A DNA stretch of 11,966 nt from Bacillota bacterium (GTDB taxonomy: Bacteria > Bacillota > Clostridia > Peptostreptococcales > Anaerovoracaceae). Positions 1 to 7,208 of this stretch are shown one piece after another. The stretch is from contig JAUNRL010000019.1 of the NCBI GenBank assembly GCA_030535715.1, positions 1-11,966 of the forward strand, read 5' to 3'. Position 1 is the stretch's first letter, and each line of letters begins with the position of its first letter. The position numbers and the translations under genes are program-made. A model generated the notes under the pieces. The model saw nothing but the letters and a program-made list of their open reading frames with translations, had not been told where the DNA came from and did not search any database.

Positions 1-1
1 C

Positions 2-883
2 ACGGCCTTTCTCTTCGGCTCCATGGAGGTCTCCTGCAAGATCGGAGGCGGGGAGTTCGATGCGTTTCAGCTGACCTTCCTGCGGTTCGCCATCGGCGGG
101 TTGGTTCTGCTGCCTTTTGCGCTGCGGGAACTGAAGCAAAGGCAATACCGTCTGTGTGCGTGTGACCTGCTTCAGCTGGCCGGCGTGGGAACCTTGGGGA
201 TTTCCATCAGCATGGTGCTGTTTCAGCTTTCCATCATGGCGGCCAACGCGTCCACCGTGGCGGTGCTGATCTGCACCAGTCCCTTTTTCACCATAGTGTT
301 CGCCCACGTATTCACCGACGAAAAGCTGAACCGGGAAAAGCTGATCGTGCTGGTCATCGCTCTGATCGGTGTGGCGTTCATGCTCCGGCCGTGGGATGTG
401 CAGGCAGGAAACACGCTTTGCGGCATGATCCTCATGCTGCTGTCGGCCTTTGTCTTTGGTGCCTATACCGTCGCCGGAAAGGTCTGCGCCGAGCGGATGG
501 GTTCCATCGCCCAGACCAGCTTCAGCTTTCTGCTGGGCTCGCTGATTCTTCTGGTGATCATCCTGATCCTGGGCAAGCCGGTTCTGGCCGGCGTGGCCGG
601 GCATCTGCCCATCGTGCTCTACGTGGGAATCCTGGTGACCGGCGTCGGGTATTACAGCTACTTCCGGGCCATTGAACTGTCCGACGCGGCGACGGGATCC
701 GTTGCCTTTTTCCTGAAACCGGCCATCGCGCCCGTGCTGGCCCGGATCGTGCTGAAGGAGACCATCCTGTGGAATACGGTCCTGGGCATCGCCCTGATCC
801 TGACTGCGTCTCTGCTGAATCTCCTGCGGCAGAAGAAGGCAGGGTATCAGGAAAAGATCGAGAAGACACGAAGGAAAGCGTAA
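2..883 (+). CDS. EamA/DMT-family permease, 5' truncated by window edge
   Basis: This is the 3' part of a drug/metabolite transporter (DMT) superfamily permease in the cytoplasmic membrane; the substrate cannot be told. The frame is open from the first base, and the codons before the first in-window ATG (position 23) read T-A-F-L-F-G-S. That is the end of the usual first EamA helix (typically A-x-x-W-G-S), so the true start lies upstream of the window. About nine hydrophobic helices remain, in two EamA halves. The second half begins near the L-C-G-M-I-L-M-L-L-S-A-F-V-F-G-A-Y segment (about residues 145-160 of the visible part). The C-terminus is short and basic (R-Q-K-K, then E-K-T-R-R-K-A), as expected for a cytoplasmic tail. 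A Nudix gene follows after 62 nt with no visible promoter, so the two are probably co-transcribed. The family is clear; the substrate is unknown. Confidence 0.88.
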   Translation, partial: TAFLFGSMEVSCKIGGGEFDAFQLTFLRFAIGGLVLLPFALRELKQRQYRLCACDLLQLAGVGTLGISISMVLFQLSIMAANASTVAVLICTSPFFTIVFAHVFTDEKLNREKLIVLVIALIGVAFMLRPWDVQAGNTLCGMILMLLSAFVFGAYTVAGKVCAERMGSIAQTSFSFLLGSLILLVIILILGKPVLAGVAGHLPIVLYVGILVTGVGYYSYFRAIELSDAATGSVAFFLKPAIAPVLARIVLKETILWNTVLGIALILTASLLNLLRQKKAGYQEKIEKTRRKA

Positions 884-945
884 GGACGGACCGCAGGACA
901 GGAGAGAACAAACCGCACGGCCCGGCAGCGGGAGGAGAACAGCAG

Positions 946-1650
946 ATGAATGACCAGTCAACAGAACAGAACGGAACGGACAGCGGCGGGCTGACGGAAG
1001 ACGTCGTCCGGAAGCGGCTTGCTGCCGCTTCGCCGGTGATCGAAAACCATTTTCGCCATTACGCCGTCCTGATCCCGCTGCTTCGTCATCCGGAAGGGCT
1101 GCGGGTACTCTATGAGGTGCGGGCCAGCGATCTGGACCGGCAGCCGGGAGAGATCTGCTTTCCCGGCGGTATGGTGGAGGAAGGGGAGAACTTCTCCGTG
1201 TGCGTTCTGCGGGAGACCGAAGAGGAAATCGGGATTCCGGCGGAAGACATTGAGCTGATGGACGAGCTGACAACCGTTTACGGCGTCGGCCGATTTGCCA
1301 TACACTGCTTCCCCGGATTCATCCGGGAGGGGGCGGAGGAACGGCTTTCGCTCAGCCGCGAGGAGGTGGACCGGGTGTTCACCGTTGCCCTGGTGGATCT
1401 TCTGGCGGCGGAGCCGGAGATGTACTGGGCAGATAACATTCAGGAAGGTCCGGAAGGGTTTCCCTGTGAGCGGGTGACCGGGGCGGACTCCTACCCCTGG
1501 GCACAGTTCCGTTCGCCGGTTCCTGTCTACGATGTGGACGGATGGGCCATCTGGGGACTGACGGGCAGGGTTACGAAGGTACTGTTGGAAGTGCTGAAGC
1601 GGGAAATCCCGACGGGGGATATGCGGAAGCAGGAAGTGAGGGGAAAATGA
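946..1650 (+). CDS. Nudix hydrolase, CoA-pyrophosphatase (NudL/YeaB-like) type
   Basis: A predicted 234-residue cytoplasmic Nudix hydrolase. The Nudix box is complete at residues 75-97: G75-x5-E81-x7-R89-E90-T-x-E93-E94-x-G96-I97, with the metal-binding glutamates present. Just before it, L-Y-E-V-R-A-S-D-L-D and G-E-I-C-F-P-G-G (about residues 55-75) resemble the extra signature of CoA pyrophosphatases, which cleave CoA or acyl-CoA to 3',5'-ADP and phosphopantetheine. That substrate is inferred from the family. I chose the ATG at 946 because GGAGGAG (931-937) sits 8 nt upstream. The frame is open further back into the permease gene, but no ribosome site supports an earlier start. The stop overlaps the next gene's start as ATGA. 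ADP-ribose or another nucleotide diphosphate is an alternative substrate. Confidence 0.88.
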   Translation: MNDQSTEQNGTDSGGLTEDVVRKRLAAASPVIENHFRHYAVLIPLLRHPEGLRVLYEVRASDLDRQPGEICFPGGMVEEGENFSVCVLRETEEEIGIPAEDIELMDELTTVYGVGRFAIHCFPGFIREGAEERLSLSREEVDRVFTVALVDLLAAEPEMYWADNIQEGPEGFPCERVTGADSYPWAQFRSPVPVYDVDGWAIWGLTGRVTKVLLEVLKREIPTGDMRKQEVRGK

Positions 1651-2453
1651 GTTTCCGATTGGCACTGTGTCAGATGGCAGGATCCATGGACAAGGACGAG
1701 AGCAGAAAGACGGCGGAACAGTTCATCCGTCAGGCGGCGGAGGAAGGCGCGCAGGTGATTTCCCTGCCGGAGATGTGGGACTGCCCCTATTCCAACGACT
1801 GTTTCCGCGAATACGCTGAGCCGGCGGACGGCCCCACGGTGGAGTTCATGTCCCGGCTGGCGGAGGAACTGGGCATCTGGCTCATCGGTGGATCCATCTC
1901 GGAACTGGACGGGGACAGGGTCTACAACACCGCCTTCTGTTTTGATCCGAAGGGAAAGGTGATCGGCCGCCACCGGAAGGTGCATCTCTTCGATATCGAC
2001 GTGAAGGACGGCATCCGGTTCATGGAATCGGACACCCTGACGGCGGGAAAGGACATGACCCTGCTGGAGACGGAATTCGGCGAAATCGGTGTGGCCATCT
2101 GCTACGACGTCCGCTTCCCGGAGTGGCACCGGAAGATGGCGCTGGCCGGCGCGAAGTTGATCGTGCTGCCGGCGGCTTTCAACATGACCACGGGGCCGGC
2201 CCACTGGGATCTGACCATGCGGGCCAGGGCGCTGGACAACCAGGTCTATTTCGCGGCCTGTGCGCCGGCCAGGGATGAGCAGGGCGTCTATGTGGCCTGG
2301 GGCAATTCCTGCATCGCCACTCCCTGGGGTGATTTCGCCGCCCATGCCGATGAGAAGGCGCGGATCGTTGCTGCGGACATCGACTTCGGCCGGGTAGATG
2401 AGATCCGGGAACAGCTGCCTTTGCTTAGACACAGAAAACCGGAGCTGTACTGA
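1647..2453 (+). CDS. Carbon-nitrogen hydrolase, Nit2/omega-amidase-like
   Basis: A 268-residue member of the nitrilase superfamily, of normal length for the Nit1/Nit2 branch. All three catalytic residues are visible: Glu42 (S-L-P-E-M-W), Lys111 (R-H-R-K-V-H-L-F-D-I-D) and Cys152 (A-I-C-Y-D-V-R-F-P-E). The K-V-H-L-F-D and C-Y-D-x-R-F-P-E contexts are typical of Nit proteins, which hydrolyse omega-amides (alpha-ketoglutaramate, alpha-ketosuccinamate) or deaminated glutathione. Choosing between these substrates is inference. I chose the ATG at 1647 because it overlaps the Nudix stop (ATGA), has GAGGGG just upstream, and begins with the family's usual M-x-F-R-L-A-L-C-Q-M strand. Longer upstream starts would lie inside the Nudix gene. 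Its final codons also form the terminator stem of the convergent citrate synthase gene. Confidence 0.9.
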   Translation: MSFRLALCQMAGSMDKDESRKTAEQFIRQAAEEGAQVISLPEMWDCPYSNDCFREYAEPADGPTVEFMSRLAEELGIWLIGGSISELDGDRVYNTAFCFDPKGKVIGRHRKVHLFDIDVKDGIRFMESDTLTAGKDMTLLETEFGEIGVAICYDVRFPEWHRKMALAGAKLIVLPAAFNMTTGPAHWDLTMRARALDNQVYFAACAPARDEQGVYVAWGNSCIATPWGDFAAHADEKARIVAADIDFGRVDEIREQLPLLRHRKPELY

Positions 2454-2465
2454 AGACAGCTCCGG
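2431..2465 (-). terminator. Rho-independent terminator for citrate synthase
   Basis: A perfect 10-bp inverted repeat, CCGGAGCTGT (2439-2448) and ACAGCTCCGG (2456-2465), encloses a 7-nt loop. Read on the - strand the stem is followed by TTTTCTGTGT (2438 down to 2429), a modest U-tract. On the + strand no T-run follows, so termination is probably directional. The stem starts about 35 nt after the citrate synthase stop and lies within the last codons of the convergent Nit2-like gene, whose TGA is in the loop. Confidence 0.75.
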
Positions 2466-2500
2466 CATCCGCTCAGCAAACTGCGCCGTCCGGGACGACG

Positions 2501-3997
2501 TCAGAAGAAAAAACTCTTCCTCTCGGCAATGGGAATGTAGCTCTGGTGCTTCTGCACGGAATTATAGGCGGGGCGCATCAGTTTGCCGCCGGCGACCAGT
2601 TCTTCGATCCGATGGGCACACCAGCCTGACAGCCGCGCGGTGGCGAACAGCGGGGTGGCCACATCGACAGGGATATCCAGCGCGTGATAGACGAAGCCGG
2701 AATACAGATCCACGTTGGCCGGCAGGATCGTTTCCCGGCCATGCACTTCGGCAAACAGAGCCGGCACACGGCGCTCAATGTAGTCGCAGAGAAGGAAGTC
2801 GTCCATCAGCCCTTTGCTCTCGGCCAGTTCTCCGGCCATGGATTTCAGAATCTTTGCCCGGGGATCGGACAGGGTATAGATCGCGTGGCCCATGCCATAG
2901 ATCAGACCGGTCCGGTCGTGAGCTTCTTTTCGTATGATCTTCACCAGATAGTCATCCAGCTTTCCGTGGTCATTGATGTCGGGCACGTGCGCCTTGATGT
3001 CATTCATCATATTGATGACCGCGATGTTCGCTCCGCCGTGCTTGGGCCCTTTCAGGGAACCGACGGCCGCTGCGATGGCGGAGTAGGTGTCTGTACCCGA
3101 TGAGGTGACCAGGTGGGTGGTGAAGGAAGAATTGTTGCCGCCGCCGTGCTCCGCGTGCAGCATCATGCTGATGTCCAGCAGCTTGGCCTCCAGTTCCGTG
3201 TATTCGCCCATGGGCCGAAGCATCCGCAGGATGTTCTCCGAGGTGGACAACTCGGGAATCGGCGAGTGAAGATGAAGGCTCTTCCTGTCGAAGAAGGAGC
3301 TTTTGGCCTGGTAGGCGTAGGAGATGATCGCGGGGAAATAGCCCATCAGCTGGAAGGACTGACGGAGCACATTGCTCACGGAGACATCGTCCGGGTTGTC
3401 GTCAAAGCTGTAGAGGGCCAGTACGCTTCGGGCCAGCTTGTTCATGATGTTCTTTGAGGGCGCCGTCAGGATCATATCCCGGGCAAAGCCGGTGGGAAGA
3501 TCCCGGTGCTCGCCGAGAATCCCGCAGAAGGCGTCCAGCTCCTTTTTGCTGGGCAGTTCGCCCATGATCAGAAGGTAGGAAACCTCCTCAAAGCCGAATC
3601 GGTTTTCCTGTAGACAGCTGCTGACCAGGTCGTTAATGTCATAACCCCGGTAATGGAGTTGGCCTTCAATGGGAATCTTGTTTCCCTGCTGATCAATGTT
3701 GTATCCGCAGACCTCGCCGATGTGGGTCAGGCCCACAATGACGCCGGCGCCGTTGTGGTTTCGAAGCCCGCGTTTCACATCGTGCTTCCGGTAGGTTTCC
3801 GCCGGGATGGCGTTCCGCTCCTCCAGGATCTTCGCACCGATGGAATAGGAAAGCTGGGGAACCTCCGCCCCGGCTGCGGATCCGGCATTCCCGTCGGTCG
3901 CTTCGGCCCGGTCATGCTTCGCATTCCGGTCGGACTTCGCATTTCGGTTCCAGAGGAGGGGTTTTCTTTCCTTTTTTTTCTTTTTCTCTTTCAACAT
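2501..3997 (-). CDS. gltA: Citrate synthase, clostridial type, with a basic N-terminal extension
   Basis: A 498-residue citrate synthase, which condenses acetyl-CoA with oxaloacetate in the cytoplasm. The catalytic triad matches the family: His320 (G-P-K-H-G-G-A-N), His371 (Y-G-M-G-H-A-I-Y-T-L-S-D-P-R) and Asp430 (N-V-D-L-Y-S-G-F). The conserved H-A-E-H-G-G-G-N motif is at 281-288. The region from about residue 64 (I-P-A-E-T-Y-x-K-x-D-V-K-R-G-L-R-N) matches the usual start of clostridial citrate synthases, which are about 450 residues long. Roughly 45 extra residues therefore precede it: a Lys-rich stretch (M-L-K-E-K-K-K-K-K-E-R-K), then a polar Asn/Ala/Asp-rich linker. The annotated ATG has a GAGG ribosome site 6-7 nt upstream, and there is no other Met before residue 145, so the extension is probably real. 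The gene has its own promoter, diverges from the acyl-CoA ligase operon and ends at a terminator. A 2-methylcitrate synthase activity cannot be excluded. Confidence 0.92.
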   Translation of the reverse strand: MLKEKKKKKERKPLLWNRNAKSDRNAKHDRAEATDGNAGSAAGAEVPQLSYSIGAKILEERNAIPAETYRKHDVKRGLRNHNGAGVIVGLTHIGEVCGYNIDQQGNKIPIEGQLHYRGYDINDLVSSCLQENRFGFEEVSYLLIMGELPSKKELDAFCGILGEHRDLPTGFARDMILTAPSKNIMNKLARSVLALYSFDDNPDDVSVSNVLRQSFQLMGYFPAIISYAYQAKSSFFDRKSLHLHSPIPELSTSENILRMLRPMGEYTELEAKLLDISMMLHAEHGGGNNSSFTTHLVTSSGTDTYSAIAAAVGSLKGPKHGGANIAVINMMNDIKAHVPDINDHGKLDDYLVKIIRKEAHDRTGLIYGMGHAIYTLSDPRAKILKSMAGELAESKGLMDDFLLCDYIERRVPALFAEVHGRETILPANVDLYSGFVYHALDIPVDVATPLFATARLSGWCAHRIEELVAGGKLMRPAYNSVQKHQSYIPIAERKSFFF

Positions 3998-4068
3998 ACA
4001 ATACCTCGTTTTCTTTTTCGCGGTAACCGGAAACGGGGTTTACATCGTTAGCGTTCAGAGGCATACAT

Positions 4069-4097
4069 ATTATACACTCTGTCATGGTACAGTGCAA
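4069..4097 (-). promoter_or_regulatory. Promoter of the citrate synthase gene
   Basis: On the - strand, TTGCAC (4097-4092) and a perfect TATAAT (4074-4069) are separated by exactly 17 bp. The expected start near 4062 gives a leader of about 65 nt before the citrate synthase ATG. The -35 box is a weak match and the -10 is consensus. It is inferred from sequence only. Confidence 0.7.
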
Positions 4098-4157
4098 ATT
4101 CTTTGCCGTTTTCTGCCGGAAGGAGGGCGGGGCGATTGAGCTGGACCGGGATTGCCT

Positions 4158-4186
4158 TTGCATTCACAGAAGAGCTATTGTATAAT
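4158..4186 (+). promoter_or_regulatory. Promoter of the acyl-CoA ligase operon
   Basis: TTGCAT (4158-4163), a 17-bp spacer and a perfect TATAAT (4181-4186). The expected start near 4193 gives a leader of about 75 nt. That leader holds a small ATGCC-TTTT-GGCAT hairpin (4215-4228) and a mutually exclusive pairing of TATGC (4200-4204) with GCATA (4225-4229). The -35 shares the first five bases (TTGCA) with the divergent citrate synthase promoter, and the two -35 boxes are 60 nt apart. Confidence 0.7.
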
Positions 4187-4268
4187 TCCGGTAACGGGGT
4201 ATGCGAAGGCGGTCATGCCTTTTGGCATAGGCGGAACGGGAAAACCGACATGAAAAGGAGAGGAAACC

Positions 4269-5927
4269 ATGGAGAGAACCTATGACGACAGAATGTTTGT
4301 GGAAACCTTCGAGCATGAGTACACCTGGCTCAACGGATTCCTGCGCAATGTCCGCCGCTACGGCAGCAGACCTGCACTGATTGATCCTGCGATAGAGAGG
4401 GTCTGGACGTACAAGGAGCTGGATGAAGAGGTCAACATGCTGGCCAATGCGCTGAAGGAAGACGGCGTCGGGAAGAATGACGTGGTCATGTCCATCCTGA
4501 ATAACTGTCCGGAGTTCTGCTTCACCTATATTGCCCCCCGGAAGGTGGGGGCCATCGTCAATCTGGCCAACTACAAGCTGTCGCCTGGAGAAGTGGCTCG
4601 GCTGATCGAGCACAATGAGCCGAAGGTGGTCATTTACTGCGCCGAAATGAAGGAGATGGTGGCGGAAGCAGCGAAGCTGTCTGCCTGTAAACCCCTTCGG
4701 CTGATCATGGCGGATAACCTGGACGATGAGAAAACGCCTCTGGGTCATATTCATTACCGGGACTACGTGGAGCACCACAGCAAGGATACCCCGGCGATGG
4801 ATTTTCCCCATCATATTTATGATGAGGTCGTGCGGATGTGCACCAGCGGAACTTCGGCTCTGCCGAAGAACGTTCCTCTGAATGATATCAACGAGGTGCT
4901 GTCCGCGCACGATGCGATCATGCATTACCCGCTGAGCAGCCAGGATATCTGCATGAACATGACCCCGCTGTTTCACCGGGGCGGCAGCCATTCCGGCGGA
5001 ACCTGCCCGACGTTCTATGTGGGTGCGTGCCTGGTGCTGCTGCGGGCCTTCTCTCCGAGGGTGACGCTGAATTATGTGGAGAAGTATCACATCTCTTTCC
5101 TGACCGGATCGCCGTCGTCCCTTGAGATGATGGCCAGAACCCAGGAAAAGGAACCGGCGGATCTCTCCTCCCTGAAGGGTCTGGTGACCATGGGAGCGCC
5201 TCTGGAAAAGGCGGCCTGTGAGCGGTTCCTCAGTGTGCTGACGCCGAACATTTTCAACGGGTACGGCACGACGGAAACCTTCTGGAATTCCTTCCTGCGC
5301 CCTTATGATCTTCCGCAATACGCCGGCAGCGTGGGCGGCAGCTGCACCGATGATGAGGTCCGGGTGGTGAAAATCTACGAAGACCACAAGGCAGAGCCCG
5401 ATGAACTGGTTCCCATGGACAACGAAACCGTCGGCGAGGTCATTCTGTACAGTCCCGGCAAGTCCACCTACAGCTACTACAACAACCCGGAGGAGCAGGA
5501 AAAGAAGTTCTACAAAGGATGGATGTACACCAATGACCTGGGCTTCTGGGATGAGCATAGGTATGTGACCATCAGCGGACGAAAGGATGACATGATCATC
5601 AGCGCCGGAGAAAACGTCTATCCGACCCAGGTGGAGGAGGCCATCAACGAGTTCGACAAGGTGGCCGACTGCATGGTGACGTCGGTCCCCGACAAGGCGA
5701 GAGGACAGGCCATCGCGGCATACATCGTCCCCAGAGACGATTCGCTTACCATCCGGGAAGTCTTCGACTTCTGCCTGGAGACACCCATGCTGTCCGCCTA
5801 CAAGCGGCCCCGCTGGTACAGGATTGTGGACAGTCTGCCCATGACGGCAACCGGAAAGAAGCAGCACTATGTACTGAAGCAGCAGGCGGCGAAGGATCTG
5901 GAAGCCGGTGAACTGAAGAGAAAGTAG
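4269..5927 (+). CDS. AMP-forming acyl-CoA ligase (ANL superfamily)
   Basis: A 552-residue adenylate-forming acid:CoA ligase, normal in length. It activates a carboxylic acid with ATP and joins it to CoA; the acid is unknown. ANL motifs appear in order: A3 P-loop C-T-S-G-T-S-A-L-P-K-N-V (191-202), A5 N-G-Y-G-T-T-E (330-336), A7 G-W-M-Y-T-N-D-L-G (417-425, Asp423 kept), A8 hinge G-R-K-D-D-M-I-I-S-A-G-E-N-V-Y-P (437-452), and A10 P-M-T-A-T-G-K (524-530) with catalytic Lys530. The A3 motif departs from the common T-S-G-T-T-G-x-P-K-G-V: the second Thr is Ser and two Gly are Ala197 and Asn201. A7 has T-N-D instead of T-G-D. Because Lys530 and the core acidic residues remain, I expect activity. AGGAG (4256-4260) lies 8 nt before the ATG. 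It is first in an operon with a thioesterase and an FNT channel. Confidence 0.9.
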   Translation: MERTYDDRMFVETFEHEYTWLNGFLRNVRRYGSRPALIDPAIERVWTYKELDEEVNMLANALKEDGVGKNDVVMSILNNCPEFCFTYIAPRKVGAIVNLANYKLSPGEVARLIEHNEPKVVIYCAEMKEMVAEAAKLSACKPLRLIMADNLDDEKTPLGHIHYRDYVEHHSKDTPAMDFPHHIYDEVVRMCTSGTSALPKNVPLNDINEVLSAHDAIMHYPLSSQDICMNMTPLFHRGGSHSGGTCPTFYVGACLVLLRAFSPRVTLNYVEKYHISFLTGSPSSLEMMARTQEKEPADLSSLKGLVTMGAPLEKAACERFLSVLTPNIFNGYGTTETFWNSFLRPYDLPQYAGSVGGSCTDDEVRVVKIYEDHKAEPDELVPMDNETVGEVILYSPGKSTYSYYNNPEEQEKKFYKGWMYTNDLGFWDEHRYVTISGRKDDMIISAGENVYPTQVEEAINEFDKVADCMVTSVPDKARGQAIAAYIVPRDDSLTIREVFDFCLETPMLSAYKRPRWYRIVDSLPMTATGKKQHYVLKQQAAKDLEAGELKRK

Positions 5928-5936
5928 GAAACGGTG

Positions 5937-6377
5937 ATGTGGAGCTACAGCAGAGACGTCAATTACTATGAGACAGACCGGATGGGGGTCATTCATCATT
6001 CCAACTATCTTCGCATCCTGGAGGAGGCCCGTCTGGCCTGGATGGAGGACAACCTGATGTCCTACGCGGAAATGGAGCGGCAGGGAATCGTCGTGCCGTT
6101 CACCGAGTCCCGGTCGACGTTTATGGGGTTTCTCCGGTTCGGCGATACCTTCCGGGTGGAAATGGAACTGTCCCGCTTCACGGGCCTGCGCATGCATTTT
6201 CGTTACCGAATGTACAATGCGACCACAGACGAGCTCTGCCATGAGGCGGAGACCGTGCATTATACGACGACGAGAGAGGATTACAAGCCCGCCAGCATCA
6301 AGCGCAGCCATCCGGAAGTCTTCAAAAAACTGAAGGCGCTGACCGGCGGGAAACAGGAACAGCAATGCAGACACTGA
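5937..6377 (+). CDS. Hotdog-fold acyl-CoA thioesterase (YbgC/4HBT-like)
   Basis: A 146-residue hotdog-fold thioesterase that should release a free acid from an acyl-CoA in the cytoplasm. The N-terminal signature V-N-Y-Y-E-T-D-R-M-G-V-I-H-H-S-N-Y-L (8-25) matches the YbgC/4-hydroxybenzoyl-CoA thioesterase motif. Asp14 is the expected catalytic residue, followed by the L-E-E-A-R helix. The length is typical. An in-frame GTG at 5934 lies 3 nt upstream, but the ATG at 5937 is 7 nt from AGGA (5926-5929), so I prefer the ATG. It follows the ligase by 9 nt and overlaps the FNT gene by 13 nt. Having a CoA ligase and a thioesterase in one operon suggests either opposing steps on related acids or proofreading of mischarged CoA. 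The acyl group cannot be read from the sequence. Confidence 0.87.
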   Translation: MWSYSRDVNYYETDRMGVIHHSNYLRILEEARLAWMEDNLMSYAEMERQGIVVPFTESRSTFMGFLRFGDTFRVEMELSRFTGLRMHFRYRMYNATTDELCHEAETVHYTTTREDYKPASIKRSHPEVFKKLKALTGGKQEQQCRH

Positions 6378-7177
6378 CGACAAAAGAGATTCTGGAGAAA
6401 GTATCCGATTCCGGTATATTCAAGGCCACGGCACCGGCCTGGAAGCTGTTTGTGCTGGGGATCCTGGCCGGAGCTTACATTGCCTTCGGGGCGCAGGCCT
6501 CACAGATGGCTTCCTTCGGGCTGATCAGCGATCCGGCCACCTTCGGCGCCGGCAAAGTTCTGGCCGGAGCCGTGTTCCCGGTGGGTCTGATGATGGTTGT
6601 TCTCTGCGGGGCAGAGCTGTTTACCGGAAACTGCCTTATGTTCACCGGTTTGCTGGACAGAAAATTCAGGGCGGGGGCTATGCTGCGAAACTGGGGAATC
6701 GTCTATGCAGGTAATTTTGCCGGATCGATCCTGATGGTTCTGCTGATCAGTTGCACCGGATTGTGGGACAGCGGCGGCGGCATGCTGGGTGCGCTGGTGG
6801 TAAAGACAGCGATGTCCAAGTGCGGTCTGACCTTCGGCAGGGCCCTCGTGCTGGGCATCCTCTGCAACTGGATGGTTTGCCTGGCCATCTGGATGGCAAC
6901 GGGCGCTCAGACAGCCATCGGCAGGATGCTGGCGGTATGGTTCTGCATCGGTCTGTTCATCATTTCCGGGTTTGAGCACAGCGTGGCCAACATGTACTTC
7001 ATTCCGGCCGGCCTGATGGCTGCGGGAAATGAGGCTTATGTGCAGATGGCCGGGGTGGATGTGAGCGGATTCTCCTTCGGCGCTTTCCTGATCCGGAATC
7101 TTCTTCCGGTCACGCTGGGCAACATCGTGGGCGGCGTGTTCGTGGGATGCGCCTACTGGCTGACGTCCAGGCGGTAG
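6365..7177 (+). CDS. Formate/nitrite transporter (FNT) family channel
   Basis: A 270-residue integral membrane protein of the FNT family: pentameric, aquaporin-like channels for small monovalent anions or acids (formate, nitrite, hydrosulfide, in some members acetate or lactate). Family landmarks are L-A-G-A-Y-I-A-F-G-A (34-43), G-A-E-L-F-T-G-N-C (82-90), Lys147 in V-V-K-T-A-M, G-I-L-C-N-W-M-V-C-L-A (164-174), S-G-F-E-H-S-V-A-N-M (201-210) with the central pore His205, and N-L-L-P-V-T-L-G-N-I-V-G-G (245-257). Six membrane helices fit. The ATG at 6365 has AGGA (6355-6358) 6 nt upstream and overlaps the thioesterase by 13 nt, suggesting translational coupling. No formate lyase or nitrite gene is adjacent. 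The operon context hints at export or uptake of an acid linked to the ligase and thioesterase, but that is inference. Confidence 0.92.
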   Translation: MQTLTTKEILEKVSDSGIFKATAPAWKLFVLGILAGAYIAFGAQASQMASFGLISDPATFGAGKVLAGAVFPVGLMMVVLCGAELFTGNCLMFTGLLDRKFRAGAMLRNWGIVYAGNFAGSILMVLLISCTGLWDSGGGMLGALVVKTAMSKCGLTFGRALVLGILCNWMVCLAIWMATGAQTAIGRMLAVWFCIGLFIISGFEHSVANMYFIPAGLMAAGNEAYVQMAGVDVSGFSFGAFLIRNLLPVTLGNIVGGVFVGCAYWLTSRR

Positions 7178-7186
7178 CCAAAGGGT

Positions 7187-7199
7187 CGGAGAATCTCCG
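7187..7199. other. Weak hairpin after the FNT gene
   Basis: CGGAG-AAT-CTCCG forms a 5-bp stem with a 3-nt loop 10 nt after the FNT stop. There is no T-run on the + strand, and only CCCTTT follows on the - strand, so it is a poor terminator candidate. It is recorded because no better operon terminator is visible. Confidence 0.2.
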
Positions 7200-7208
7200 G
7201 CATGAGGA

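Noticed and set aside
1527..2468. A 313-codon open frame on the - strand opposite the Nit2-like gene
   Set aside because: It overlaps the catalytic-residue-bearing + strand gene throughout and has no domain or ribosome site.
3912..4163. Alternative 83-codon frame overlapping the citrate synthase start
   Set aside because: It runs through the promoter, has no ribosome site and encodes low-complexity sequence; it would matter only as a frameshift product.
4164..6383. A 739-codon open frame on the - strand opposite the ligase and thioesterase
   Set aside because: It is antisense to two well-supported genes, is His/Arg/Gly-rich with no recognisable domain, and is a typical shadow in GC-rich DNA.
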